In this document: piece by piece, positions 39,434 through 48,690 of the stretch | Position numbering within the stretch: position 1 is the stretch's first letter | Layout: every line of letters begins with the position of its first letter | Assembly (NCBI GenBank): GCA_013822245.1 | Contig: PNKE01000012.1 | Coordinates: 1 to 64,000, forward strand | Source: Candidatus Solibacter sp. | GTDB lineage: Bacteria; Acidobacteriota; Terriglobia; Bryobacterales; Bryobacteraceae | DNA: 64,000 bases | Reading direction: 5' to 3' | Made by a program: the position numbers and the translations under genes | The notes under the pieces: model-generated | Database searches by the model: none | Seen by the model: the letters and a program-made list of their open reading frames with translations, nothing else | What the model was told of the DNA's origin: nothing

Positions 39434-40099
39434 TCAGGCGTTGCGGGAGGTGAGTTGCCGGTCGACCTCGTCGACGAGGTTCCGGATGTAGCGCCGGCGG
39501 TGCAGGATGCCGCGGATGGCGGTGAGCGAGGCCATGCGGGCGTCGTCGCCGGAGGCGGCGTCATGAGAGCGGAACTCGTCGTCGAGTTCGGTGTCGATCG
39601 AATCGAGCATGGCCAGGAAGCGGCCTCGGGCCTCCTCGAGTTGAGCGATGACGCCGCCGTCGCCGGCCTTGAGTTCGTCGAGCATCATGTTCAGCTCGAA
39701 GACCTCTTCGAGAAGCTCGGCCGGGACTTCGTTTGAGCGCTGCTCGCCCACCTGGAAGCCGTTTTCGCGAAGGACGTATTCGGCGCGGCGGACGGGATCC
39801 TTGAGAACGCGGTAACCGTCGTTGAGGATGGCCGTGGCTTCGAGCGAATAGGTGCGTTCGCGTTCGGGCCGCCGGCCGTAGCGGTCAGGATGCAGCAGAC
39901 GGCTCATCTGATAGAAGGTCTGCTGGAGCGCTTCGTCGTCGATGGCGAGCGTTTTGGGCAGGCTGAAGAAGCGGTAGTAGTCGGGCGAAGGGGCCTGGAG
40001 GGTGTTGCAGAACTGGCAAAAAAGCGACCGGGCGGCGCGCTGGCTGGGCGAGTGTTCGCCGCAGTTCCAACAGTGGTGTTCTTCCTTGGAGTGGGACAC
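39434..40099 (-). CDS. hscB: Fe-S assembly co-chaperone HscB with zinc-finger N-terminus
   Basis: A 221-residue J-protein with HPD (H70-P71-D72) in RLLHPDRYG, followed by the C-terminal helical IscU-binding domain. Unlike E. coli HscB it carries an N-terminal rubredoxin-like CxxC...CxxC (C10, C13, C28, C31), as found in eukaryotic HSC20. It recruits IscU to HscA. Part of the isc operon. Confidence 0.92.
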   Translation of the reverse strand: MSHSKEEHHCWNCGEHSPSQRAARSLFCQFCNTLQAPSPDYYRFFSLPKTLAIDDEALQQTFYQMSRLLHPDRYGRRPERERTYSLEATAILNDGYRVLKDPVRRAEYVLRENGFQVGEQRSNEVPAELLEEVFELNMMLDELKAGDGGVIAQLEEARGRFLAMLDSIDTELDDEFRSHDAASGDDARMASLTAIRGILHRRRYIRNLVDEVDRQLTSRNA

Positions 40100-40113
40100 G
40101 GGCGCGCCTCCTC

Positions 40114-40440
40114 TCAGGCCGAGAACGAGGTGCCGCAGCCGCAGCTCTTGGTGGCGTGCGGGTTTTCAAAGGCGAAGCCGGACTGCATGATCGACTCTTT
40201 ATAGTCGAGCGTCATGCCGTCGAGAAAGACCATCGACTTGGGATCGACGAAGACCTGGACGCCGCTGAAGTCGAAGATAAGGTCGGTCGGGCGCGGCCGG
40301 GTGTCGAACTTGAACTGATAGCTCAGGCCCGAGCAGCCGCCGCCGAGCACTCCGAGACGCAGACCGCCTGAGACGCCCTGTTTGGCGAACGCGGCGCGGA
40401 TCTTCTCGACCGCCTTGTCGGTGACGTTAATCGATGGCAT
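40114..40440 (-). CDS. iscA: A-type Fe-S carrier IscA
   Basis: A 108-residue A-type carrier with the three cluster Cys residues C36 (GGGCSG), C100 and C102 (CGCGTSF). It accepts clusters from IscU and delivers [4Fe-4S] to apo-proteins. Located between iscU and hscB. Confidence 0.94.
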   Translation of the reverse strand: MPSINVTDKAVEKIRAAFAKQGVSGGLRLGVLGGGCSGLSYQFKFDTRPRPTDLIFDFSGVQVFVDPKSMVFLDGMTLDYKESIMQSGFAFENPHATKSCGCGTSFSA

Positions 40441-40494
40441 GGGCGCTGACGACTCCTGGCTGGGCAGGCGCTGACGGGCCCGCCCCCTTCCATC

Positions 40495-40905
40495 TTAAGC
40501 CTTGGCGGCGGCCGGAGCCGGCGCGCCGTTCTTGGCCTTGTAGTCGTTGATGGCGGCCTTGATGGCGTCCTCGGCGAGCACCGAGCAGTGGATCTTGACC
40601 GGCGGCAGGGCGAGTTCGTTGACGATCTCGGTGTTCTTGATTTCCAGCGCCTGGTCGATGGTCTTGCCCTTGAGCATCTCGGTGGCGAGCGACGAGCTGG
40701 CGATGGCCGAGCCGCAGCCGAAGGTCTTGAACTTGGCGTCCTCGATGACGCCGGTGTCCGAGTTGACCTTGATCTGCAGCTTCATGACGTCGCCGCATTC
40801 GGGCGCGCCGACCAGGCCGGTGCCGACGCCGGGGTCTTTCTTGTCGAAGCTGCCGACGTTGCGCGGGTGGTTGTAGTGGTCCAGGACCTTGTCAGAGTAA
40901 GCCAT
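40495..40905 (-). CDS. iscU: Fe-S cluster scaffold IscU
   Basis: A 136-residue scaffold with cluster ligands C37, D39, C64 and C107 and the HscA-recognised LPPVK motif (100-104). It ends with an Ala/Pro-rich tail. Clusters are built here from IscS sulfur. Confidence 0.96.
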   Translation of the reverse strand: MAYSDKVLDHYNHPRNVGSFDKKDPGVGTGLVGAPECGDVMKLQIKVNSDTGVIEDAKFKTFGCGSAIASSSLATEMLKGKTIDQALEIKNTEIVNELALPPVKIHCSVLAEDAIKAAINDYKAKNGAPAPAAAKA

Positions 40906-40963
40906 GTGTGTCGAATCCCCTTTGACTTGAAGTCTCGTACTGCTGGTTGAAAAGCCGTTGCTG

Positions 40964-42181
40964 CTAGTGCGCCGTCCACTCGACCTTGGTCAGATCGATG
41001 CCCTCTTTCACCATTTCGTAGAGGGGCGACAGCTCGCGCAGCTTTCTGACGACATCGATCACTTTCTGGGCGGTGAAGTCGATCTCCTCGTTGGTGTTGA
41101 AGCGGCCGATTCCGAAGCGAATCGACGAGTGGGCCAGATCGTCGCCCGCGCCGAGGGCCTTGAGGACGTAGCTGGGTTCGAGCGTGGCCGAGGTGCAGGC
41201 CGAGCCGGAGCTGACGGCGATGTCGTTGATGCCCATCAGCAGGCTCTCGCCTTCAACGTAAGCGAAGCTGATGTTGAGGTTGTGCGGCAGGCGGTGTTCC
41301 ATGGTGCCGTTGATGTAGGTTTCGTCGAGTTCGGCCATGAGGCGGTCTTTCAGACGGTCGCGCATGGCGGCGTGTTCGGCCATCTCCTGGGGCATGAGCT
41401 GCTGGCAGAGTTCAGCGGCCGCGCCGAGTCCGGCGATGCCGGGGACGTTGAGCGTGCCCGAGCGCATGCCGCGTTCGTGGCCGCCGCCGTCCATCTGTGC
41501 GGTGAGCTGGACGCGCGGGTTGCGGCGCCGGACGTAGAGGGCGCCGACGCCCTTGGGGCCGTACATTTTGTGGCCCGAGAAGCTCATCAGGTCGATGTTG
41601 TCGCCGATGACCGAGACCGGGATCTTGCCGACGGCCTGGGTGGCGTCTGAATGGAGGAGCACACCGCGCTCCTTGCAGATGGCGCCGATCTCGCGCATCG
41701 GCTGGACGGCGCCGATTTCGTTGTTGCCGTACATGATCGAGACCAGGATGGTCTGATCCGTGATGGCGTCGCGGAGCTGGTCGAGGTCGACGAGGCCGTC
41801 GGGGCGGACCGGCAGGTAGGTGACGCGGCAGCCGTGCTTTTCCAGGCGCTTGCAGGTGTCCAGGATGGCCTTGTGTTCGGTGGCGGCGGTGATGATATGG
41901 TTGCCGCGCTGCGAGTACATTTCGGCGACGCCCTTGAGGGCGAGGTTATTTGATTCAGTGGCGCCGGAGGTGAAGACAATCTCCTTGGCCGTTGCGCCGA
42001 TGAGCGAGGCGATCTGTTTGCGAGCCTTCTCGACCGCCTCTTCGGCTACCCAGCCGAAGCTGTGGTTGCGGCTGGCGGCGTTGCCGAACAGGTCGATGAA
42101 GTAAGGCTTCATGGCCTCGAAGACGCGCGGGTCCATGGGCGTGGTCGCGTGGTTGTCCAGGTAGATCGGGAATTTCAACAT
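40964..42181 (-). CDS. iscS: Cysteine desulfurase IscS
   Basis: A 405-residue PLP enzyme that takes sulfur from cysteine. The N-terminus [17 protein letters not shown] Lys in [11 protein letters not shown], and mobile-loop Cys in [14 protein letters not shown] identify it. The ATG at 42181 begins the conserved [10 protein letters not shown] and gives the usual length; an in-frame ATG at 42205 would add 8 residues. It lies 27 bases after the iscR stop. Confidence 0.95.
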   Translation of the reverse strand: MLKFPIYLDNHATTPMDPRVFEAMKPYFIDLFGNAASRNHSFGWVAEEAVEKARKQIASLIGATAKEIVFTSGATESNNLALKGVAEMYSQRGNHIITAATEHKAILDTCKRLEKHGCRVTYLPVRPDGLVDLDQLRDAITDQTILVSIMYGNNEIGAVQPMREIGAICKERGVLLHSDATQAVGKIPVSVIGDNIDLMSFSGHKMYGPKGVGALYVRRRNPRVQLTAQMDGGGHERGMRSGTLNVPGIAGLGAAAELCQQLMPQEMAEHAAMRDRLKDRLMAELDETYINGTMEHRLPHNLNISFAYVEGESLLMGINDIAVSSGSACTSATLEPSYVLKALGAGDDLAHSSIRFGIGRFNTNEEIDFTAQKVIDVVRKLRELSPLYEMVKEGIDLTKVEWTAH

Positions 42182-42208
42182 GATATTTTCGTCGCCTCTC
42201 GCCATTGC

Positions 42209-42676
42209 TTAGCTGTGCAGCACCGTGAAGCTCTTCAGCGGGCCTGGCCCAGGGACGCGCGGTTCCTGGTCGGTGTCGTCGGAGAGGTCATGAATGGTGA
42301 TGCTGTCGAGCAGCTTTAGGATTCCTTCGTGGACTTTGCGGAGCGGTTCGCGGACCGAGCAATTGCCCGCGAGTTCGCATTCGCCGTGTTCAGTGAAACA
42401 GTTGGTCAGGATGATGGGCCCGTCGATGGCGCGGATCACCTCGAGGGTGGTCATCATGGCGGGGTCCTTCGACAGGCGGTAGCCGCCGTTGGCGCCCTGT
42501 TCGGAGACCAGGAAGCCGTGGCGGACCAGTTTCTGAAGCACTTTGGCCAGGATCGGGGCGGGAATGCGGTAGGCTTCGGCGATCTCCTTCGCCGAGGCCG
42601 TGCGCCCGCTTTCGAGCAGAGCCAGGTGCTTGAGGCTGATCAATCCGTAGTCGGCCTTTTTGGTCAGCTTGAGCAT
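42209..42676 (-). CDS. iscR: Rrf2-family regulator IscR
   Basis: A 155-residue winged-helix regulator with the three Cys residues C93, C100 and C106 (NCFTEHGEC ... NCSV) for a [2Fe-2S] cluster. The recognition region is ASAKEIAEAYRIPAPILAKV. It heads the isc operon, which it should autoregulate by sensing cluster status through the operator just upstream. Confidence 0.94.
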   Translation of the reverse strand: MLKLTKKADYGLISLKHLALLESGRTASAKEIAEAYRIPAPILAKVLQKLVRHGFLVSEQGANGGYRLSKDPAMMTTLEVIRAIDGPIILTNCFTEHGECELAGNCSVREPLRKVHEGILKLLDSITIHDLSDDTDQEPRVPGPGPLKSFTVLHS

Positions 42677-42682
42677 CGTCGT

Positions 42683-42707
42683 ATCTCGGACTCTTTATGT
42701 CCTAGAT
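42683..42707. promoter_or_regulatory. 25-bp palindrome, candidate IscR operator
   Basis: ATCTCGGAC (42683-42691), a 7-base spacer and GTCCTAGAT (42699-42707) form a 25-bp interrupted palindrome with one mismatch. It starts 7 bases upstream of the iscR ATG and would overlap the transcription start predicted from the -35/-10 pair. Total length (25 bp) matches classical IscR operators, though the sequence differs from the E. coli type 1 site. Confidence 0.65.
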
Positions 42708-42710
42708 GCA

Positions 42711-42740
42711 ACTGTAGCAGGGAAGGATTCAGTTGGTCAA
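42711..42740 (-). promoter_or_regulatory. Candidate promoter of the isc operon
   Basis: On the minus strand TTGACC (42740-42735), 18 bases, then TACAGT (42716-42711) approximates a housekeeping -35/-10 pair. The palindromic operator begins 3 bases downstream of the -10, a standard repression layout. Confidence 0.5.
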
Positions 42741-42824
42741 GCGTCTTGGGCCACGCATTTTCAGCAACTTAAATCCGGACCCGGAAGATCCAGTATCTTC
42801 AGCAAGATGCGGGCGCAAGGGCGC

Positions 42825-43673
42825 CTAGCCGGCGGGCGGCGAGACGCTGAGCATATAGGTGATCATCTTGAAAAAGCTGAAGCCGGCCAGGGCGAGCGAG
42901 AGCGCGGCGGCGGCCTGCCAGAGTTTTTCGTGCCAGGTTTCGATGAGGCGCGGTGTGCCGGTGATGTAGGCGATGACGAAGCCGGAGGCGAGGCCGCCGA
43001 TGTGGGCGGCGTTGTCGATGCGGAAGAACGGGAGCAGGCCCATGAGCAGGCCGTAGATGGCCCAGCGGACGTAGAAGGCGCGGACCATGGCGGCTTCCAT
43101 GCTGCCTTTGTGGGTGACGCTGAAGGCGATCATGGCGCCGATGAGTCCGAACAATCCGGCTGAGGCGCCGATGGAGACCGAGCGGGTCCAGATGCAGGAG
43201 GCCAGGAAGCCGCCGATGGTGGACAGGATGTAGATGACGACCATGCGGCGCTGGCCGTAGATCTCCTCGGCATGGGCGCCGACGTCCATCAGTGCCCAGG
43301 TATTGAAGGCGATGTGCATGAGGCCGCCGTGCAGGAACCCGGCGGTGATGAGGCGCCACCATTGGCCGCCGAGGAAGACGTAATCGGGCCGTGAAGCGCC
43401 GAAAAGGGTGAGCGTGACCGAATCCAGGCCCATGAATCCGCCGGAGTTGCCGGCCTTCATGCTGGCCAGGACGGTGATGAGGAACAGTCCGGCGTTGAGG
43501 GTGAGGATGGTGACGGTGACGAAGCGGGCCGAAGGGATCATGCCGGCGAAGATGGCGCCGGGGTCCCGGCGGTCGATGGCGCGGGGGCCGACCGGGGTGT
43601 CGCAATAGGGACAGATTTTGTCCTTGACGGTGATAAAAGCCCGGCAGTGCGGGCACATTCGACGGGTATCCAC
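42825..43673 (-). CDS. Rhomboid-family intramembrane serine protease with N-terminal zinc ribbon
   Basis: A 282-residue membrane protein. The cytoplasmic N-terminus has a zinc ribbon (CPHC, CPYC). Six transmembrane helices follow with rhomboid signatures: HGGLMHIAFN in helix 2, nucleophile Ser in GASAGLFG, and catalytic His in AAHIGG. It should cleave transmembrane segments of client proteins. The zinc ribbon may anchor partner binding. Confidence 0.88.
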   Translation of the reverse strand: MDTRRMCPHCRAFITVKDKICPYCDTPVGPRAIDRRDPGAIFAGMIPSARFVTVTILTLNAGLFLITVLASMKAGNSGGFMGLDSVTLTLFGASRPDYVFLGGQWWRLITAGFLHGGLMHIAFNTWALMDVGAHAEEIYGQRRMVVIYILSTIGGFLASCIWTRSVSIGASAGLFGLIGAMIAFSVTHKGSMEAAMVRAFYVRWAIYGLLMGLLPFFRIDNAAHIGGLASGFVIAYITGTPRLIETWHEKLWQAAAALSLALAGFSFFKMITYMLSVSPPAG

Positions 43674-43824
43674 TAACCAACCATTGTAGAGGGCTGGCCG
43701 GGTAAAGGTCTTCAGGGTTTCATCCGATGGAAGTGTGCGGATGACTCCGGCGGCCGCTGTGCGGGCCGGGGCCGGCGCCGAACGGCCCGGCGGGCGAGCC
43801 GGGCGATGAGGAAGGAATCTGACG

Positions 43825-44535
43825 ATGAAACGGAATCTGATGCCTTTGCTGGGTGTGGCCTTCGTGGCGGCGCTGGTGGCGACGGGCTTCTTCTACGGAT
43901 TACTGATTCCCAGGCTGCGCGGGGGCGGGGAGACGGTGGAGGCGAAGTCGGCGGTGGTGGCCAAACGGTCGCTGAACCGCGGCGTGCAGATCACGGCGGA
44001 GGATCTGGAGCGGGCGGCGGTGGAGCCGGCGAAGATGCCGAAGGACCCGGTACGCAGCATCGAGGCGGCGCTGGGACTGACGCTGCTGGAGCCGGCCGGG
44101 CCGGGACAGCCGCTATCGGTATCGATGATGACGCGCCGGGGCGAGACGGGGGGGGCGGCGATGGCGATTCCGGCGGGCATGAGGGCGGTGACGATTCATC
44201 CGGCGGCATCAGGCGGGGTGGTGTCGATGCTGGCGGCGGGGGGGAGGATCGACGTCCAACTGCTGGACCGCGGCACGGGGGCGCTGAAGTTGCGGCGGAT
44301 GATGGAGAACGTCGAGGTGCTGTCGGTGAGCGCGAACCGGGCCGACGTGACGCTGCTGGTGAAGCCGGAAGAGGCCGACAGGTTGAGCCTGGCCGACGCG
44401 GCGATGAGCATCCGGATCGTGTTGAGAAACCCGTTTGACAAGGCCACGGGCGGGCCAAGTGTGCTGGAGTCGGCGGCGCTGACCGCCGTCCGCGCCGCAA
44501 CCCCTGCGCAGGGTGAAGCGGTGGCGGTGCGTTAG
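43825..44535 (+). CDS. cpaB: Flp/Tad pilus assembly protein CpaB (RcpC)
   Basis: A 236-residue periplasmic protein anchored by an N-terminal helix (LLGVAFVAALVATGFFYGLL). It is followed by an SAF domain (about 38-100, KRSLNRGVQITAEDLE) and an RcpC/CpaB domain (to about 205, AVTIHPAASGGVV). It links the outer-membrane secretin to the Tad machine. GAGGAAGG lies upstream of the ATG. The secretin and TadA ATPase are absent here. Confidence 0.88.
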   Translation: MKRNLMPLLGVAFVAALVATGFFYGLLIPRLRGGGETVEAKSAVVAKRSLNRGVQITAEDLERAAVEPAKMPKDPVRSIEAALGLTLLEPAGPGQPLSVSMMTRRGETGGAAMAIPAGMRAVTIHPAASGGVVSMLAAGGRIDVQLLDRGTGALKLRRMMENVEVLSVSANRADVTLLVKPEEADRLSLADAAMSIRIVLRNPFDKATGGPSVLESAALTAVRAATPAQGEAVAVR

Positions 44536-44555
44536 AGGCCGGCAACGGACAAGCC

Positions 44556-45518
44556 ATGTACGCCTTCATCATTTTCGCCGGGATGTTCCTGACAGCGATG
44601 CTGGCGGCGACGGCGGCCGTGGTGTTCGCCCACGCGGCGGTGCAGGCGCGGGCCAGGATCATGGGCGCGGCCATCGAGGATACAAGCGGCGGCCAGTTGA
44701 CGCTGATCAGGGAGGAGGCCGAATCGATCAGCACGATCCGCGTGTGGAGGATACTGCTGGAACGGATCATCCATGTCGGCACGCTGAAGAGCCAGATCGC
44801 CGAGGCCGATATGAACTGGACTGTCGGGCGGATGGTGCTGCTGATGATGATGCTGGCGATGCTGACGGCGAGCGCGCTCGGCTCGGTGGCGTGGATACCC
44901 GGCGTGATGACGCTGGCCGCGGCGCTGTGCGCCGGCTACCTGCCCTATGGCTACATCCTGTTCAAGCGGGGGCGCAGGCTGGCGCGGTTTTCGGCGCAGT
45001 TTCCCGAGGCGCTGGACTCGCTGGCGCGGGCGATGAAGGCGGGCTACCCGTTGGCCTCGGCCATGGAACTTCTGGCGATGGAACAGCCCGAACCGCTGGC
45101 CGCCGAGATGAGGCGGACGCGTGACCAGTGGAAGCTGGGCACCAGTTGGGAGGATTCGCTCGACGCGCTGGCCAACCGGATTCCGGTGACCGAAGTGAGG
45201 ATGTTCGCCGCGGCCGTGAAGCTGCAGAACCGTGTCGGGGGCAAGTTGAACGATGTGCTGACGCGGATGGCGGAGACCATGCGCGAAGGCAGCGCGCTGG
45301 AAGGCGAGATCAGGTCGATCACGGCGCATGGCAGGATGACGGGGAGCGTGCTGACGGCATTGCCGGTAGGCATCTGCGTGGTGATGTTCGCGGTGAATCC
45401 GGAATACATGGCGAGCCTGTTCCAGCCGGGCGTGGGGCGCACGCTGGTGATTGCCGCATTCGTGGCCAACATCGCGGCGCACGTGGTGATCCGGAAGCTG
45501 TCGCGGATCCGCATGTAG
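44556..45518 (+). CDS. tadB: Tad pilus inner-membrane platform protein TadB
   Basis: A 320-residue type II secretion F-domain protein with an N-terminal helix, a helical cytoplasmic domain (FPEALDSLARAMKAGYPLASAM, then DSLDALANRIPVTEVRMFAA) and C-terminal helices. With TadC it forms the membrane platform that couples the ATPase to pilus assembly. Confidence 0.9.
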   Translation: MYAFIIFAGMFLTAMLAATAAVVFAHAAVQARARIMGAAIEDTSGGQLTLIREEAESISTIRVWRILLERIIHVGTLKSQIAEADMNWTVGRMVLLMMMLAMLTASALGSVAWIPGVMTLAAALCAGYLPYGYILFKRGRRLARFSAQFPEALDSLARAMKAGYPLASAMELLAMEQPEPLAAEMRRTRDQWKLGTSWEDSLDALANRIPVTEVRMFAAAVKLQNRVGGKLNDVLTRMAETMREGSALEGEIRSITAHGRMTGSVLTALPVGICVVMFAVNPEYMASLFQPGVGRTLVIAAFVANIAAHVVIRKLSRIRM

Positions 45519-45527
45519 GAGGAGTCG

Positions 45528-46442
45528 ATGACAGAAGCCACCCTGACAGTATGTTTCTTCCTCTTCGTGATGGCCTCGGTGGGGGCGGTGCTGCTGGCGT
45601 TCCGTTGGCGGACGCTGGCGCGGCCGATCGAGATCCCCAACGACCCGGCGTCGAAGGGCGAGGGCGGGTTGAAGGACGGGTTGCGGCAGTCGATGATGTT
45701 CATCGCCCAGTTGGGGCCGCGGCCGGAAAAAAAGTCGCGGAGCATGAGGGAAAAGCTGTCGGCGGCGGGCTACAGAGGAGAACTGGCGTTGTGGACGTTC
45801 CAGGGGACGCAGACCGCTTCGGCGATCTTCGGCGCCATCGTTTGCGGCTGGGCGGGACTGCTGTCAAGGGAGAGCCTGGATACGGCGGTGCTGGCGGCGG
45901 TATGCGGCGCGGGGTTCTTCTTCATGCTGCCCGGCCGGATCCTGGAGAGCCTGGTCACTAAGCGCCGGGACAGGATCGACGAGGCGCTGCCGGCGGCGCT
46001 CGACCTGATTGTGCTGGGCGTGGAAGCCGGCCAGCCGCTGGATGCAGCCATTTCAGACACATCGAGACAACTGCAGGGGCTGTTTCCCGAACTGAGTTCG
46101 GAGTTTCAGCAATCGATGCTGCAGTTGCGCGCCGGCCGGACCAAGCACGATGTGCTGATGGAGTTGGGGATGCGGACCGAATCGGAGGAACTGCGGCGGC
46201 TGACTCGGATTCTGCTCGATACCGAGCGATTTGGAACGAGCCTTGGACCGACGCTGCGGACGCATGCGCGGTACCTGCGAACGCGGCGCCGGCAGACGGC
46301 GCAGGAAGCGGCGAGAAAGCTGGGCGTGAAACTGGTTTTCCCCGTGTTTTTCCTGATCATGCCGTCGGTTTTCGTGGTGACGTTGGGGCCGGCCGTTCTG
46401 CAACTGGTCCAGCGGCTGAAACCTCTGATCGACAGCATGTAG
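45528..46442 (+). CDS. tadC: Tad pilus inner-membrane platform protein TadC
   Basis: A 304-residue paralogue of TadB, with DEALPAALDLIVLGVEAGQP, SEELRRLTRILLDTERFGTS and three C-terminal helices ending VVTLGPAVLQLVQRLK. AGGAGG precedes the ATG, 9 bases after the tadB stop. Last gene of the three-gene Tad fragment. Confidence 0.9.
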   Translation: MTEATLTVCFFLFVMASVGAVLLAFRWRTLARPIEIPNDPASKGEGGLKDGLRQSMMFIAQLGPRPEKKSRSMREKLSAAGYRGELALWTFQGTQTASAIFGAIVCGWAGLLSRESLDTAVLAAVCGAGFFFMLPGRILESLVTKRRDRIDEALPAALDLIVLGVEAGQPLDAAISDTSRQLQGLFPELSSEFQQSMLQLRAGRTKHDVLMELGMRTESEELRRLTRILLDTERFGTSLGPTLRTHARYLRTRRRQTAQEAARKLGVKLVFPVFFLIMPSVFVVTLGPAVLQLVQRLKPLIDSM

Positions 46443-46448
46443 GGCGGC

Positions 46449-47450
46449 CTAACAGGTTGTCCAGACCAGGGCGTCGAATTCGTGGGTGGTGGCGAAGCCG
46501 AGCCGGCGGTACATGGAAAGCGCGCGCGCGTTGGCGGCGGTGACGGTGAGCGACGCCTCGACCGAGCCCTGGGCGAGCAGACCCAGCATGGCGCGGCGCA
46601 TAAGCTCGTAGCCGGCGCCGGAGCCTCGCAGGTGGGGGGCGGTGCAGATCTGGGCGATGTGTCCGGTTGAGCCGGAGACCGATGTGCAGAGCACCATGGC
46701 CTGGGGCGTGCCGGCGCCGTCGAGCAGAACCCAACTGGCCGAGGGTTGGAGGGCTCCGCAGCCGGGGTAATTGATGATGTTTTCCAGGAAGCGTCTGGCG
46801 CCCTCGGCGGTGCGGTACTGGTCGTTGATTTCGCTGTCGATGTGGCCCTGATAGCAGCGTTCGACAAGTGAGGCGAGGTCGCCGGTCATGGAGGGCATCC
46901 AGCGGTCGAAGCGGTAGCCGGGCGGAGGCAGGATGGGACGGAGCCGGACTGCCGGATGCAGGGCGCCGATCATGAAGAAGCGGCGGAAGGCCTGGGGCGG
47001 CGGACCCTGGGGCAAGACCTGTGGGCCGTGAATGGAGAGCATCATCAACTGGGCCTCGACGCGGCGGATCCAGCCGGCGGCGGGCAGGCCCGGCTGGGCG
47101 GTCATGTCGGGCCAGCCGGCGAGGGTATCGAGAGCGCCTCGCAGCAGAGAGTTCTCGGCGGCGGGTCCGCGCCACTCCTGGCCGACGAACAGACCGCCGA
47201 GCAGGGCTTTGCGGCCCTCCGGGACCCAGTAGCAATAACCGGCGATTTCAGGGCCGTCGCAGAGGGCCAGGCCGTCGAGGGCGCGGTAGCCGATATAGCG
47301 GGAAAGCATGGCCGCCGAAGGCCGGAAGTCCCAGTGAAGCATCCGTTTCCACAACTGGACTTCTTGTTCGAGCAGCGGTTGGATGGCGCCCGGCGAGACC
47401 TTGCGAAGATCGACAAGGCGACGGGCGCCGATGGGGGCCGTGACCGCCAT
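46449..47450 (-). CDS. GNAT-family N-acetyltransferase
   Basis: A 333-residue protein with two GNAT-like halves. The C-terminal half has HIAQICTAPHLRGSGAGYELM, the acetyl-CoA-binding Q/RxxGxG/A signature, and ANARALSMYRRLGF. Substrate unknown. It follows the AlaC-like aminotransferase in the same operon, 15 bases apart, which suggests an amino-acid-related substrate. Confidence 0.82.
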   Translation of the reverse strand: MAVTAPIGARRLVDLRKVSPGAIQPLLEQEVQLWKRMLHWDFRPSAAMLSRYIGYRALDGLALCDGPEIAGYCYWVPEGRKALLGGLFVGQEWRGPAAENSLLRGALDTLAGWPDMTAQPGLPAAGWIRRVEAQLMMLSIHGPQVLPQGPPPQAFRRFFMIGALHPAVRLRPILPPPGYRFDRWMPSMTGDLASLVERCYQGHIDSEINDQYRTAEGARRFLENIINYPGCGALQPSASWVLLDGAGTPQAMVLCTSVSGSTGHIAQICTAPHLRGSGAGYELMRRAMLGLLAQGSVEASLTVTAANARALSMYRRLGFATTHEFDALVWTTC

Positions 47451-47465
47451 ACGCTTGCGATGATA

Positions 47466-48665
47466 TCAGCCGCGCGGCCTGGCATCGCGCAGAAACTGCT
47501 TGATGCGGCGCAGCGCCTGGCGCGTGCGGTGGTGGTTTTCGATCAGCGCGAAGCGCACATGGCCGTCGCCCGCCGGACCGAATCCGACGCCCGGCGAGAC
47601 GGCGACCAGCGCCTGTTCGAGGATCGCCTTGGAGAATTCGAGCGACCCCATATGGCGGCAGTGCTCGGGAATGGGCGCCCAGACGAACATGGTTGCCTGG
47701 GGCTTTTCCACCGGCCAGCCCGAGGCGCGGAGGCCATCGACCAGAACGTCGCGGCGGCGCTCATAGATGTGGCGGATCTTCAAAACCTCTTCCTCGCATT
47801 CGCGCAGGGCGATGATGGAGGCGATCTGGATGGGCTGGAAGTTGCCGTAGTCCAGGTAGCTCTTGATGCGCCCCAGGGCCTTGATCATCTTGGCGTTGCC
47901 GAGGCAGAAGCCCATGCGCCAGCCGGCCATGTTGTAACTCTTGGTCATCGAGAAGATCTCGACGGCCACTTCCTTTGCACCGTCAACCTGGAGGATCGAC
48001 GGCGGCTTGTAGCCGTCGAAGCCGAGGTCGGCGTAGGCGAAGTCATGCAGGACCATGGTCCCGTGGTGCGACGCCAGGCGGACGATTTCCTTGAAGAAAT
48101 CGAGATCGACGGTGGCGGTGGTGGGGTTGTGCGGATAGTTGATGAGGATCAGGGCGGGCTTTTTGGCCGACTTGCGGTAGAAGTCCTCCAGACGGTTCAG
48201 GTACTCCGGCGGGTCGGCCACGGGCATGGGCACGGCCTCGCCCTCGGCCATGATGACGCCCCACTGGTGGATGGGGTAGCAGGGCGACGGGGTGACGACG
48301 AGGTCGCCGGGGCCGATGACGGCGAACATCAGGTGGGCCAGGGCGTCCTTGGATCCGATGGTGCCGATGGCCTCGGTTTCGGGGTCGAGTTCGACGCCAT
48401 ACTGGCGGCTGTAGCGGCGGGTGATTTCCAGGCGCAGGTTGGGGATGCCGCGGGAGACCGAGTAGCGGTGGTTCTTCGGATTACGGGCGGCCTCGACCAG
48501 CTTGTTGACAATCGGCCGCGGCGTGGCGCCGTCGGGGTTGCCCATGCCGAAGTCGACGACGTCGTACTGCTGCGAGCGCAGCCGCGCCTTCATCTCATTG
48601 ACCGCCGCGAAAACGTACGGCGGCAGCTTGCCAATACGGTAGAACTCGTCTGGTAGTAAACCCAT
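47466..48665 (-). CDS. alaC: PLP aminotransferase, AlaC/LL-diaminopimelate aminotransferase type
   Basis: A 399-residue class I/II aminotransferase with NYPHNPTTA and PLP Lys in SMTKSYNMAGWRMGF. It resembles E. coli AlaC (glutamate-pyruvate transaminase) and LL-DAP aminotransferases; the exact substrate is not decided here. Heads an operon with a GNAT. Its ATG at 48665 overlaps the promoter region of the divergent rhodanese gene. Confidence 0.85.
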   Translation of the reverse strand: MGLLPDEFYRIGKLPPYVFAAVNEMKARLRSQQYDVVDFGMGNPDGATPRPIVNKLVEAARNPKNHRYSVSRGIPNLRLEITRRYSRQYGVELDPETEAIGTIGSKDALAHLMFAVIGPGDLVVTPSPCYPIHQWGVIMAEGEAVPMPVADPPEYLNRLEDFYRKSAKKPALILINYPHNPTTATVDLDFFKEIVRLASHHGTMVLHDFAYADLGFDGYKPPSILQVDGAKEVAVEIFSMTKSYNMAGWRMGFCLGNAKMIKALGRIKSYLDYGNFQPIQIASIIALRECEEEVLKIRHIYERRRDVLVDGLRASGWPVEKPQATMFVWAPIPEHCRHMGSLEFSKAILEQALVAVSPGVGFGPAGDGHVRFALIENHHRTRQALRRIKQFLRDARPRG

Positions 48666-48690
48666 GTTTCTACCATGCTACACTGCCCAC

